The notes under the pieces are model-generated. The model was not told where the DNA came from. It searched no databases and was given only the letters and a program-made list of their open reading frames with translations. Shown here piece by piece: positions 34,156 through 44,003 of a stretch of 64,000 bases of DNA (positions within the stretch are counted from its first letter, which is position 1; every line of letters begins with the position of its first letter). The stretch covers positions 35,285 to 99,284 of the forward strand of contig JAMPGX010000015.1 in assembly GCA_023663725.1 (NCBI GenBank), read 5' to 3'. The position numbers were made by a program, and so were the translations under genes. Origin of the DNA: a bacterium. GTDB lineage: Bacteria; Bacillota; Clostridia; Lachnospirales; Lachnospiraceae.

Positions 34156-37100
34156 TGGCAAAGCCTTTTTATGAAGTATTTCCCACATTGCGATTGAACG
34201 GGAAGGTTCACGATATTCTGGAGCAGACGGAGGTGGAGAAGATATCCGCCACCAAGCGCAAGGATTTTCTGCGGATCTATCTGCACAGCAGCCGCCTGAT
34301 CATGAAGGAGGATATCAGGACTGCGGAGGGGGAGATCAAGAGGCAGTTATTCCCCAATGCCAATATGACTGTGAAGATATATGAGAGGTTCGAGCTTTCC
34401 TCCCAGTATACGCCGGAGAAGCTGATGGATGTATATCGGGACAGTATCCTGGAGGAACTTCGGGAGTACAATCATATTGACTATAACAGCTTCAGGACGG
34501 CGGAGCTGTCCTATCCCGATGACGGTCAGATGCTGCTTACGCTGGAGGACAGCGTGCTGGCCCGCAGCAGAGAGGAGGAGCTGGTGCGGGTGCTGGAAAA
34601 GATCCTGGTGGAGCGCTGCGGCTTTGCATTGTCTTTGCAGGTGGCGTACCGGGAAGCCCAGGAGGGAAAGTATGCCGAGGATGACGAACAGAAGCTTCGG
34701 CTTCAGGTGGCGGAGATTGCCCGACGTGCCGGGCGGGGGAATGGTCACGGGCAGACGGAAGGCGGGGCTGACCTGCCGCGGGAGGATATGACATCCGCAT
34801 CGGATGCCGCGGATTCCCGTGCGGGCTCTGCGGGAGCGGACGGAGATATGGCGGCGGGTTCGGGCTCTGCGGGCGGAAGCGTTAACAAGGCGGACAGTGT
34901 GGGACAGGCCGGAGGGCTGGCTCGAAAGTCTGCCGCATTCGGGGGCGGCAAGCCAGCCTATGGCATCAGGGGAGATTCCTCGAGAGGCGGCTTCAAGAGG
35001 GGAGAGTCTTCCAGAGGCGGCGCTTACGGCAGCAGTGTGAAGCGCTCTGACAACCCGGATGTGATCTATGGCAGGGATTTTGAGGAGGAGGCGATGCGGA
35101 TCGAGGACATCATCGGCGAGATTGGTGAGGTAGTGATTCGCGGCAAGATCCTGTCAGTGGACAAGAGAGAGATCAAGAATGAGAAGACCATCATTATCTT
35201 TGATGTGACGGATTTTTCCGATACCATGACGGTGAAAATGTTTGTCCGCAACGACCAGGTGGAGGAGGTGCTGGGCGGCGTCAAGGCGGGGGCTTTTGTC
35301 AAGATCAAGGGCATTGTGATGATGGATAAATTTGACCACGAGCTGACGATCGGGTCTCTGGCCGGTATCAAGAAAGCGGCTGATTTTACGACCGGCAGGA
35401 TGGACACGGCTCCCCATAAGCGGGTAGAGCTGCACTGTCATACCAAGATGAGCGACATGGACGGGGTATCCGAGGCCAAGGATATTGTGAAGCGGGCCTA
35501 CCAGTGGGGGCATCGGGCCATCGCGATCACAGATCACGGCGTGGTGCAGGGATTTACCGATGCAGGACATGTGTGGGACGATCTGTGGAAGGCGGAGAAG
35601 GGCAGACGCAAGGAGGCCGGCGAGGAGAATCCTGACAGGCAGGATTTCTTCAAGGTGATCTACGGCGTGGAGGCCTATCTGGTGGACGATCTGAAGAATA
35701 TCGTGACCGGGGATGCGGGACAGGATTTGGATACGGATTTTGTCGTGTTTGATATCGAGACCACGGGTTTTTCTCCGGTGAACAACCGGATTATCGAGAT
35801 CGGCGCGGTGAAGGTGGAGCAGGGAGAGATCACGGAGCGTTTTTCCAGCTTTGTGAATCCTGATGTACCCATTCCCTTTGAGATAGAGAAGCTCACCGGT
35901 ATCAATGACAGCATGGTCGTGGATGCTCCCACCATAGAGGATGTGCTGCCGCAGTTTCTGGAGTTCTGCGAGGGCTGTGTGCTGGTGGCGCACAATGCCA
36001 GCTTTGATATGAGCTTTATCATGGAGAACTGTAAGCGGCAGGGATTTTCTGATCAGTTCACCTATGTGGACACGGTGGGGATTGCCCGCATCCTGCTGCC
36101 AAATCAGGCCAAACACACGCTGGACGCGGTGGCCAAGTCCATGGGAGTCTCCCTGGAGAATCATCATCGGGCGGTGGATGACGCGGAGGCCACGGCGCGG
36201 ATATTTGAGAAATTCATTCCTCTGCTTCGGGAGAACGGCGCACAGAACCTGGCGCAGGTCAATGCCATGGGAGCCTCCAGCCCTGACATCATTAAGAGGC
36301 TGCCCACTTACCATGCGATCATCCTTGCCAAGAACGATCTGGGACGGATTAATATGTACCGATTGATATCCGAATCGCACACCACCTATTACAGCAAGCG
36401 TCCTCGCATCCCCAAGAGTCTGATTCTGCAATACAGGGAAGGGTTGATCCTGGGAAGCGCTTGCGAGGCGGGAGAGCTGTACCGCGCACTGTTGGAGGAC
36501 AAGGCGGATGCGGAGATCGTGAGGCTGGCTGATTTCTATGACTATCTGGAGATTCAGCCGGAGGGAAACAACCGCTTTATGATCCTTTCTGACAGGCATC
36601 CGCAGATTCAGTCGGTGGAGGATATTCGGAATGTGAACCGCCGGATCGTGAAGCTGGGAGAACAGTTGCACAAGCCGGTGGTGGCCACCTGCGACGTGCA
36701 TTTCCTGGACCCGGAGGACGAGGTATACCGCAGGATCATCATGGCGGGCAAGGGCTTCGAGGATGCCGATCAGCAGGCTCCCCTGTACCTGCATACCACG
36801 GAGGAGATGCTGGAGGAATTCGCCTATCTGGGGCCGGATAAGGCCAGGGAGATCGTGATCACCAATCCGAACCGTATTGCGGATATGGTGGAGTCCATCG
36901 CTCCGGTGCGTCCCGACAAATGCCCTCCCGTGATACCGGATTCCGACAAGACGCTGACGAAGATCTGCTATGACAAGGCGCATGAGCTGTACGGAGAGAA
37001 GCTTCCTCAGATTGTGCAGGACCGACTGGACAAGGAGCTGCACTCCATTATTACCAACGGGTTTGCCGTGATGTACATCATTGCGCAGAAGCTGGTGTGG

Positions 37101-38816
37101 AAGTCTGTGGAGGACGGCTATCTGGTGGGCTCGCGGGGCTCGGTGGGCTCCTCTCTGGTGGCGTTCATGGCGGGCATCACGGAGGTGAACTCCCTGAGCG
37201 CCCACTATCGTTGCGGCAAATGCTATTATTATGATTTTGACTCGCCGGAGGTGAAAGCCTTTGCGGGCAACGCAGGCTGTGATATGCCGGACAGGATCTG
37301 TCCAGTGTGCGGGGAGCCGTTGATCAAGGATGGCTTCGATATTCCCTTTGAGACCTTTCTGGGCTTCAAGGGGGACAAGGAGCCGGATATTGACCTGAAT
37401 TTTTCGGGAGAGTATCAGTCCAAGGCTCATAAGTATACAGAGGTGATCTTTGGGGCCGGACAGACCTTCCGAGCGGGCACGATCGGCACACTGGCGGACA
37501 AGACGGCCTTCGGCTATGTGAAAAACTATTACGAAGAGCGGGGACAGCACAAGCGCACCTGTGAGATCAATCGGATTACAGTGGGCTGTACCGGAATCCG
37601 TCGCAGCACGGGTCAGCACCCTGGCGGTATCATCGTGTTACCCATGGGTCAGGATATCAATTCCTTTACCCCGGTGCAGCATCCCGCCAACGATATGACA
37701 ACGGATATCATCACCACCCATTTTGACTATCATTCCATTGACCATAACCTGCTCAAGCTGGACATCCTCGGACATGATGATCCGACGATGATTCGAATGT
37801 TACAGGATTTGACGGGCATTGATCCCACTAAGATCCCCTTAGATGACAAGGGTGTCATGAGCCTGTTCCAGAAAACTGACGCTCTGGGCATTACGCCGGA
37901 GCAGATCAGTGGCTGTCCGGTGGGTTCGCTGGGGATTCCGGAGTTCGGTACGGAGTTCGTGATTCAGATGCTGCTGGACACCAAGCCTCAGCAGTTTTCC
38001 GACCTGATCCGCATCTCAGGCCTGGGACATGGCACAGATGTGTGGCTGGGCAATGCCCAGACGCTGATATTGGAGGGGAAGGCCACTATTTCCACCGCCA
38101 TCTGCTGTCGAGACGATATCATGATCTATCTGATCAATCAGGGGGTGGAGAGTTCTCTGTCCTTTACGATCATGGAGAGTGTGCGCAAGGGCAAGGGATT
38201 GAAGGACGAGTGGATCACAGCCATGAAGGAGAAGGATGTGCCGGACTGGTATATCTGGTCCTGCAAAAAGATCAAATATATGTTCCCCAAGGCTCATGCG
38301 GCCGCCTATGTGATGATGGCCTGGAGGATTGCCTACTGCAAGATCAATTATCCGCTGGCTTATTATGCGGCGTTTTTCAGCATTCGGGCCAAGGCTTTTT
38401 CCTATGAGCTCATGTGTCAGGGGCAGAAGCACTTAGAGAACATCATGGCGGATTACCAGAGGCGGTCCGACTCTCTCTCCAACAAGGAGGAGCTGGCCTA
38501 CGGTGATATGAAGATCGTGCAGGAGATGTATGCCAGAGGTTTTGATTTTATGCCCATTGACATCTTCCGCGCCCAGTCCCGCTCTTTTCAGATTGTGGAT
38601 GGCAAGCTGATGCCCTCCTTGAACAGCATCGAGGGACTGGGGGAGAAAGCGGCGGACGCTATCGTGGAGGCGGCCAAGGACGGGCCATTTCTGTCCAAGG
38701 ACGATTTTCGGGAGCGCTGCAAGGTGTCCAAGACGATCGTGGATCTGATGGCGGACCTGGGACTCTTGGGCAGCCTGCCGGAATCGAATCAGATCAGTCT
38801 GTTTGATTTTGTGTAG
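34155..38816 (+). CDS. polC: DNA polymerase III alpha subunit, PolC type
   Basis: A 1553-residue replicative polymerase with built-in proofreading. Order: N-terminal domain, a Gly/Ser/Ala/Arg-rich insert (about residues 190-305), OB fold (EVVIRGKILSVDKREIKNEK, in part), PHP domain (V-E-L-H-C-H-T-K-M-S), inserted DEDDh exonuclease (V-V-F-D-I-E-T-T-G-F, H-N-A-S-F-D, H-H-R-A-V-D-D-A), PHP remainder, a zinc ribbon (C-G-K-C ... C-P-V-C-G) and the polymerase domain (K-E-P-D-I-D-L-N-F-S-G). The usual length is about 1430-1450 residues; the insert accounts for most of the excess. The reading frame is intact throughout. Confidence 0.96.
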   Translation: MAKPFYEVFPTLRLNGKVHDILEQTEVEKISATKRKDFLRIYLHSSRLIMKEDIRTAEGEIKRQLFPNANMTVKIYERFELSSQYTPEKLMDVYRDSILEELREYNHIDYNSFRTAELSYPDDGQMLLTLEDSVLARSREEELVRVLEKILVERCGFALSLQVAYREAQEGKYAEDDEQKLRLQVAEIARRAGRGNGHGQTEGGADLPREDMTSASDAADSRAGSAGADGDMAAGSGSAGGSVNKADSVGQAGGLARKSAAFGGGKPAYGIRGDSSRGGFKRGESSRGGAYGSSVKRSDNPDVIYGRDFEEEAMRIEDIIGEIGEVVIRGKILSVDKREIKNEKTIIIFDVTDFSDTMTVKMFVRNDQVEEVLGGVKAGAFVKIKGIVMMDKFDHELTIGSLAGIKKAADFTTGRMDTAPHKRVELHCHTKMSDMDGVSEAKDIVKRAYQWGHRAIAITDHGVVQGFTDAGHVWDDLWKAEKGRRKEAGEENPDRQDFFKVIYGVEAYLVDDLKNIVTGDAGQDLDTDFVVFDIETTGFSPVNNRIIEIGAVKVEQGEITERFSSFVNPDVPIPFEIEKLTGINDSMVVDAPTIEDVLPQFLEFCEGCVLVAHNASFDMSFIMENCKRQGFSDQFTYVDTVGIARILLPNQAKHTLDAVAKSMGVSLENHHRAVDDAEATARIFEKFIPLLRENGAQNLAQVNAMGASSPDIIKRLPTYHAIILAKNDLGRINMYRLISESHTTYYSKRPRIPKSLILQYREGLILGSACEAGELYRALLEDKADAEIVRLADFYDYLEIQPEGNNRFMILSDRHPQIQSVEDIRNVNRRIVKLGEQLHKPVVATCDVHFLDPEDEVYRRIIMAGKGFEDADQQAPLYLHTTEEMLEEFAYLGPDKAREIVITNPNRIADMVESIAPVRPDKCPPVIPDSDKTLTKICYDKAHELYGEKLPQIVQDRLDKELHSIITNGFAVMYIIAQKLVWKSVEDGYLVGSRGSVGSSLVAFMAGITEVNSLSAHYRCGKCYYYDFDSPEVKAFAGNAGCDMPDRICPVCGEPLIKDGFDIPFETFLGFKGDKEPDIDLNFSGEYQSKAHKYTEVIFGAGQTFRAGTIGTLADKTAFGYVKNYYEERGQHKRTCEINRITVGCTGIRRSTGQHPGGIIVLPMGQDINSFTPVQHPANDMTTDIITTHFDYHSIDHNLLKLDILGHDDPTMIRMLQDLTGIDPTKIPLDDKGVMSLFQKTDALGITPEQISGCPVGSLGIPEFGTEFVIQMLLDTKPQQFSDLIRISGLGHGTDVWLGNAQTLILEGKATISTAICCRDDIMIYLINQGVESSLSFTIMESVRKGKGLKDEWITAMKEKDVPDWYIWSCKKIKYMFPKAHAAAYVMMAWRIAYCKINYPLAYYAAFFSIRAKAFSYELMCQGQKHLENIMADYQRRSDSLSNKEELAYGDMKIVQEMYARGFDFMPIDIFRAQSRSFQIVDGKLMPSLNSIEGLGEKAADAIVEAAKDGPFLSKDDFRERCKVSKTIVDLMADLGLLGSLPESNQISLFDFV

Positions 38817-38875
38817 GAAATGGTGTATACTGGTTAACAGGGGAACTGTCCCATTGTATATCGGGAGGGCATTGT

Positions 38876-40284
38876 ATGGGGATTTATTTGAATCCGAAGA
38901 ACAAAGGATTTGCGGAGTCCATTCATTCGGAGATATATGTGGATAAATCAGGGCTGATAGCACATACGAATAAATGCTTAAATTCCAAAGAAAAATATAT
39001 CTGTGTCAGCAGGCCGCGACGATTTGGAAAGACCATGGCTCTGGAGATGCTGGCCGCATACTACAGCTTGGGTTGTGATTCCAGAGAATTGTTTGCGGGG
39101 TTAAAAGATAGAAGAGAGCGCGACATTCGAGGAGCATCTGAATCGGTATGATGTGATATGCCTGAATATGCAGCAGTTTGTGATTCGCGCGGGGAATGAG
39201 GATGCGACGAAGGTTCTGGAACAGGCGGTTGTCGAAGAACTGCGGGAGGTATATGGGGAGTTCTTCTCTGAGAGGGAAACGACTCTTGCCGCTGTGTTGG
39301 AGAGAATCTATGTCAGAACAGACAGACCGTTTATCTTTCTGATCGACGAGTGGGACTGTGTGATGCGGGAGCGGCAGGAATCAGAAGACCTGCAGAGACA
39401 GTATCTGGATTTCCTGCGCAATCTGTTAAAGGATCAGCCCTATGTGGCGCTGGTCTATATGACAGGCATTCTACCTGTGAAAAAATATGGGCTGCACTCA
39501 GCTCTGAACATGTTCTGGGAGTATTCCATGACAGACCAGAATATGTTTGAGGAGTACACCGGTTTCACGGAGAGCGAGGTACGGAAGCTATGTGCTGAGC
39601 ATGGCATGAGCTTTGTCGAGACCAGTAGTTGGTACGACGGATATCAGTTCAGGCGGTATAAGCATGTGTATAACCCCAGGTCCATTGTCGCGGCCATGAG
39701 AAATGGTTATTTTTCCAATTTCTGGACTTCCACTGAGACTTACGAGGCGCTGAAGGTATATATAGATATGGATTTTGACGGGCTGCGTCAGAATATTGTG
39801 CGGATGTTGGGTGGGGAGCGTGTCTTGGTCAATACTCTTAGCTTCCAGAATGACATGCGTACCCTCTCCACCAGGGACGACGTGCTGACATTGTTGATTC
39901 ATCTTGGCTATCTGGGATATGACGCTGAGACAAAAGAGGCATTTATTCCCAACAGGGAGATCATCGGTGAATTTGAGAACGCCATGAACGTGAGCGGTTG
40001 GCCGGAGATCATGCGGATTCTTAAGGCGTCGGATAGGCTGTTAGAGGATACACTGCGCTGCGACGAACAGGCGGTTGCCAGAGGCCTGGATATGGCTCAT
40101 GCCGAGGCCGCCTCGATTCTCGCCTGCCGACACAGCCCTGCGACAGATCAGGGAGCGACATTATTCTCAGACGTTGGAGGGTTACTGCGGGGATATCCTG
40201 CTGGTGGGAGTCAATTACGATAAGGACGATAAAAATAAGCCGCATAGCTGCGTGATCGAGAAGCTGGAGTATGGCATGAGGTAG
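38876..40284 (+). pseudogene. decayed AAA-ATPase-like gene with its nuclease core deleted
   Basis: Three frames together encode one family member. Frame 1 (38876-39151) gives the start, K-G-F-A-E-S-I-H-S-E-I-Y-V-D-K-S and Walker A (S-R-P-R-R-F-G-K-T). An extra A in the run at 39103-39106 shifts the frame; removing it restores L-K-I-E-E-S-A-T-F-E-E-H-L. Frame 2 (to about 40120) continues with Walker B (F-L-I-D-E-W-D) as far as D-M-A-H-A-E-A-A-S-I-L-A. Frame 3 resumes with D-T-A-L-R-Q-I-R-E-R-H-Y-S and L-L-V-G-V-N-Y-D-K to the stop at 40282. The family segment between the last two, which holds the D and ExK nuclease residues, is missing. Confidence 0.85.
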
Positions 40285-40322
40285 TTTGCAGCGGACAATG
40301 GGGCGCGAGAGGGGGTGTCCTA

Positions 40323-40643
40323 ATGATCTGTCGGGAATGTGAGAAACAGATTCCAGATTTTATAGGGCGAAAAATGGATTATCGCAAGATAAAGCGTTTC
40401 ATAGACCATGTGGATACCTGTGAAAACTGTCGGGAGGAGTTAGTCATCCAGTTTTTGATTCAGGAAGGCATGGTTCATCTGGAGGTGGGAGATGTCTTTG
40501 ACCTGCAGGGCGAGCTGCAGGAGAGGATGGAGGAGGCCCGAATCAAGGTGCGTATCAACGAGGGTATCCTGCGGGTGGGAACTCTCTTTGAGACCCTTGT
40601 CATGGCGGGCATTTTGGGGATCGTAGTGTGGATATTACTGTGA
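40323..40643 (+). CDS. small zinc-finger-like membrane protein (zf-HC2 type)
   Basis: A 106-residue protein. The N-terminus has C-R-E-C-E, then H-V-D-T-C-E-N-C-R-E-E-L, a His/Cys arrangement like the anti-sigma zf-HC2 fold. One transmembrane helix lies at the very end (LVMAGILGIVVWILL). GAGGGGGTG precedes the ATG. It sits 16 bases upstream of polA and may be cotranscribed with it. No sigma factor gene is beside it, so an anti-sigma role is only a possibility. Confidence 0.65.
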   Translation: MICRECEKQIPDFIGRKMDYRKIKRFIDHVDTCENCREELVIQFLIQEGMVHLEVGDVFDLQGELQERMEEARIKVRINEGILRVGTLFETLVMAGILGIVVWILL

Positions 40644-40659
40644 ATATGAGGAGTATATC

Positions 40660-43377
40660 ATGGCAGAAAAACTGGTATTAATTGACGGACACAGCATATT
40701 GAATCGGGCCTTCTATGGCGTGCCGGACCTAAGCAACGCCAAGGGCCTGCACACCAATGCAATCTTTGGCTTCCTGAACATCCTGTTCAAGATATTGGAG
40801 GAGGAGCGCCCAGACTATCTGGCGGTGGCGTTCGACGTACACGCGCCCACGTTCCGGCATGAGATGTATGAGGGCTATAAGGGAACCCGAAAGCCCATGC
40901 CCGAGGAACTGCGTCAGCAGGTGCCGGTGATGAAGGAAGTGCTGCAGGCCATGCAGATCACGATCATGGAGCAGGCCGGCCTGGAGGCCGACGATATCCT
41001 GGGAACGCTGGCCAGAAAAGCGGAGTCAGAGGGCATGGAAGTATCGCTGGTATCAGGGGATCGGGATCTGTTGCAGATTGCCACGGAGCATATCAAGATC
41101 CGTATCCCCAAGACCAAAATGGGGCGGACGGAGATCGAGGACTATTACGCGGAGGATGTGAAGGCGCTGTACCAGGTAACGCCCACGCAGTTTATCGAGC
41201 TGAAAGCGCTGATGGGGGACGCCTCCGACAATATCCCCGGCGTGCCCAAGGTGGGGGAGAAGACCGCCATAGCACTGATGACGGAGTACGGTTCCATCGA
41301 CAATATCTATGCCCATCTGGAGGAGATCGGCAAGAAGAGCATTCGGGAGTCTCTGGCTCAGAATCGAGAGCTGGCGGACCTGAGCAAGAAGCTTGCCACG
41401 ATCAGGACAGACTGCGATCTGACGTTGGATTATCAGGCATCCAGGGCGGAGGGCTTTTACACCCCCGAGGCCTATCAGATGTTCAAGCGTCTGGAGTTTA
41501 AGAATATCCTCAGCCGCTTTGACTTGCAGGAAAGCGATAAGACGCAGGAGCAGATCACGGAGGGCTTTCATCTGCTGCGGGACAGTAAGCAGATGGTGAA
41601 GGAGCTGGAAAAGCTGGCGAAAAAGTCCAGCCGACCCGTGGGACTGCTGGCATTGCTCCATGAGGGCAGACTGGCTGGCGTGGCAGTGTCAGATCAGGAC
41701 AGACAGAGCTATTTTTACTGTGGGGAGATCGGCGATGCTCCGAAGGAGAATCAACAGCTCTCGCTGTTTGACGAAGTGGAGGAAAAGCAGGAGGATACGG
41801 CGCTGGCACAGGCTGTCCGCGAACTCACTGCCCGCTGTCAGGTATACACGCTGGATATCAAGGGACAGTACGGTTACTATGCTTGGGAGAAGTTGGGCGA
41901 GAATCCCACAAAGAACTATTTTGACGCCATTATTGGGGCGTATCTGCTGAATCCTCTCAAGAACGACTATGACGGGGAGTCTGTCGCGGCGGAGTATTTG
42001 GACCTCACTGTTCCCGGCTACAAGGAGTGTTTCGGGAAAAAGAGTCTGGCGCAGGCGGCTGCGGAGAATCTGGAGCAGTTGGCGGTATTTTATCAGTATC
42101 AGGCATATACGGCGCTGCAGGCAGGTCTTCTGATCCGGCAGAAGCTGGAGGAGAACGGCATGGGGCAGTTGATGCGGGAAGTGGAGATGCCCCTCTCTCT
42201 GGTGCTCCACGAGATGGAACAGGAGGGCGTGGCAGTGCGCCGGCAGGAGTTAAAGAGCTACGGCGACGCCTTGACAGATCGCATACAGGAGCTGGAGGAG
42301 AGCATCCACAAGCAGGCGGGATGCGCTTTTAACATCAATTCTCCCAAGCAGCTGGGGGAGATATTGTTTGACCAGATGAAGTTGCCCGGAGGGAAGAAGA
42401 CCAAGTCCGGTTATTCCACGGCGGCTGACGTGCTGGAGAAGCTGGCGCCGGAGCATCCCATCATAGCGGATATCCTGGAGTACAGGGGACTGACCAAGCT
42501 AAAGAGCACCTATGCGGACGGACTGGCGGAGTATATTGATGCGTCGGGCAGGATACACACCAATTTCAACCAGACCATCACAGCCACCGGACGCATTAGC
42601 TCCACGGAGCCGAATCTCCAGAATATCCCGATGCGGATGGAGCTGGGGCGGCGCATCCGCAAGGTCTTTGTGCCCAGGGAGGGCTGTGTGCTGACAGATG
42701 CGGACTATTCGCAGATCGAGCTGCGGGTGCTGGCCCATATGTCCGGCGATGAGGAATTGATTCAGGCCTATCATATGGATCAGGATATTCACCGGATCAC
42801 TGCCTCCAAGGTGTTCAAGACGCCCTTTGAGGAGGTGACGGATCTGCAGCGGCGCAATGCCAAGGCCGTGAATTTCGGTATCGTGTACGGCATCAGCTCT
42901 TTTGGACTGAGTCAGGACTTAAGCATCAGCAAAAAGGAGGCAGCGGAGTATATCGAGCAATATTTTGCCACCTATCCCAAGGTCAAGGAGTATCTGGACA
43001 GGCTGGTGGCGTACGCCAAAGAGAAGGGATATACCGCTACCATGTACGGCAGGCGCAGGCCCATCCCTGAGCTCTCGTCCTCCAACTTCATGCAGCGCTC
43101 CTTCGGGGAGAGAGTGGCGATGAACAGTCCCATACAGGGCACGGCGGCGGATATCATCAAGATTGCGATGATCCGTGTGTGGAAGGAGCTGCGCAGGGCG
43201 GGCCTGGCCTCCCGGTTGATCTTGCAGGTACACGACGAACTGGTCATCGAGACCCGTAAGGAGGAGACCGAGCAGGTGGGCCGGATTCTGGAGGAGAGTA
43301 TGAAGGGGGCGGCGCAGTTGGCAGTGCCTCTGGAGGTAGATCTGCATACCGGAGAGAATTGGTATGAGGCCCATTAA
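40660..43377 (+). CDS. polA: DNA polymerase I
   Basis: A 905-residue protein. Residues 1-290 are the 5'-3' exonuclease (LVLIDGHSILNRAFYGVP, GLEADDILGTLARKAE, MGDASDNIPGVPKVGEKTA, each in part). The middle 3'-5' exonuclease-like domain lacks the D-x-E motif (the site reads Y-T-L-D-I-K-G-Q), as in Bacillus-type Pol I without proofreading. The polymerase part has motif A D-A-D-Y-S-Q-I-E-L-R, motif B R-R-N-A-K-A-V-N-F-G-I-V-Y-G and motif C V-H-D-E-L. It acts in Okazaki fragment maturation and repair. coaE follows after 20 bases. Confidence 0.97.
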   Translation: MAEKLVLIDGHSILNRAFYGVPDLSNAKGLHTNAIFGFLNILFKILEEERPDYLAVAFDVHAPTFRHEMYEGYKGTRKPMPEELRQQVPVMKEVLQAMQITIMEQAGLEADDILGTLARKAESEGMEVSLVSGDRDLLQIATEHIKIRIPKTKMGRTEIEDYYAEDVKALYQVTPTQFIELKALMGDASDNIPGVPKVGEKTAIALMTEYGSIDNIYAHLEEIGKKSIRESLAQNRELADLSKKLATIRTDCDLTLDYQASRAEGFYTPEAYQMFKRLEFKNILSRFDLQESDKTQEQITEGFHLLRDSKQMVKELEKLAKKSSRPVGLLALLHEGRLAGVAVSDQDRQSYFYCGEIGDAPKENQQLSLFDEVEEKQEDTALAQAVRELTARCQVYTLDIKGQYGYYAWEKLGENPTKNYFDAIIGAYLLNPLKNDYDGESVAAEYLDLTVPGYKECFGKKSLAQAAAENLEQLAVFYQYQAYTALQAGLLIRQKLEENGMGQLMREVEMPLSLVLHEMEQEGVAVRRQELKSYGDALTDRIQELEESIHKQAGCAFNINSPKQLGEILFDQMKLPGGKKTKSGYSTAADVLEKLAPEHPIIADILEYRGLTKLKSTYADGLAEYIDASGRIHTNFNQTITATGRISSTEPNLQNIPMRMELGRRIRKVFVPREGCVLTDADYSQIELRVLAHMSGDEELIQAYHMDQDIHRITASKVFKTPFEEVTDLQRRNAKAVNFGIVYGISSFGLSQDLSISKKEAAEYIEQYFATYPKVKEYLDRLVAYAKEKGYTATMYGRRRPIPELSSSNFMQRSFGERVAMNSPIQGTAADIIKIAMIRVWKELRRAGLASRLILQVHDELVIETRKEETEQVGRILEESMKGAAQLAVPLEVDLHTGENWYEAH

Positions 43378-43397
43378 GATCGGAGGAAGGTAAGAGG

Positions 43398-44003
43398 ATG
43401 CGTTTGATCGGGATCACAGGAGGCGTGGGAGCGGGAAAGACGACGGTACTGGAATATATCAGGGCGCATTACCGCTGCCGTATCTATCTGGCGGACGAGG
43501 TGGCTCATGTGGTCAAGGAGCCGGGGCAACCCTGCTATCAGGCGCTGGTATCGCTCCTTGGCAGGGAGATTCTGGAGGAGGACGGGCGGATTCACAAGGG
43601 CAGGATGGCCGAGAGAATCTTTCGGGACGAGGGCCTGCTGGAGCGGGTCAACGCCATCGTCCATCCGGCGGTGAGAGATTACCTGTTGGAGAAGATCGGG
43701 GAGGCACGGCGGGAGGGACAAGTGGAGCTGTTCTTTATCGAGGCGGCGCTGCTGATCGAGTGCGGGTACGGTGAGATCGTGGATGAGATGTGGTATATCC
43801 ATGCTTCAGAGGAAGCGCGCAGAAAGCGCCTTGCCGAGAGCAGGGGCTATAGTTCGGAGAAGATAGAGCAGATCATGGGAAATCAGCTGACGGAAACAGA
43901 ATTTCGGGCGGGCAGTGATTTTGTCATAGACAACAGCGGAGCGCCGGAGGAGAGTTACCGGCAGATTCGCGGGAGGCTGGAGGGTTATACATGGCGGCAG
44001 TAG
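43398..44003 (+). CDS. coaE: dephospho-CoA kinase
   Basis: A 201-residue P-loop kinase: G-I-T-G-G-V-G-A-G-K-T-T at residues 4-15, then Y-L-A-D-E-V-A-H and FFIEAALLIECGYGEIVDEMWY. It phosphorylates the ribose 3'-OH of dephospho-CoA, the last step of CoA synthesis. AGGAAGGTAAGAGG precedes the ATG. It lies in the frequent polA-coaE order and overlaps the FtsA/PilM-like gene by 13 bases. Confidence 0.95.
   Translation: MRLIGITGGVGAGKTTVLEYIRAHYRCRIYLADEVAHVVKEPGQPCYQALVSLLGREILEEDGRIHKGRMAERIFRDEGLLERVNAIVHPAVRDYLLEKIGEARREGQVELFFIEAALLIECGYGEIVDEMWYIHASEEARRKRLAESRGYSSEKIEQIMGNQLTETEFRAGSDFVIDNSGAPEESYRQIRGRLEGYTWRQ

Noticed and set aside
35154-37619. 821-codon open frame antisense to polC
   Set aside because: It lies wholly within the polC coding sequence on the opposite strand, is rich in His/Ile/Arg from complemented codons and has no ribosome site.
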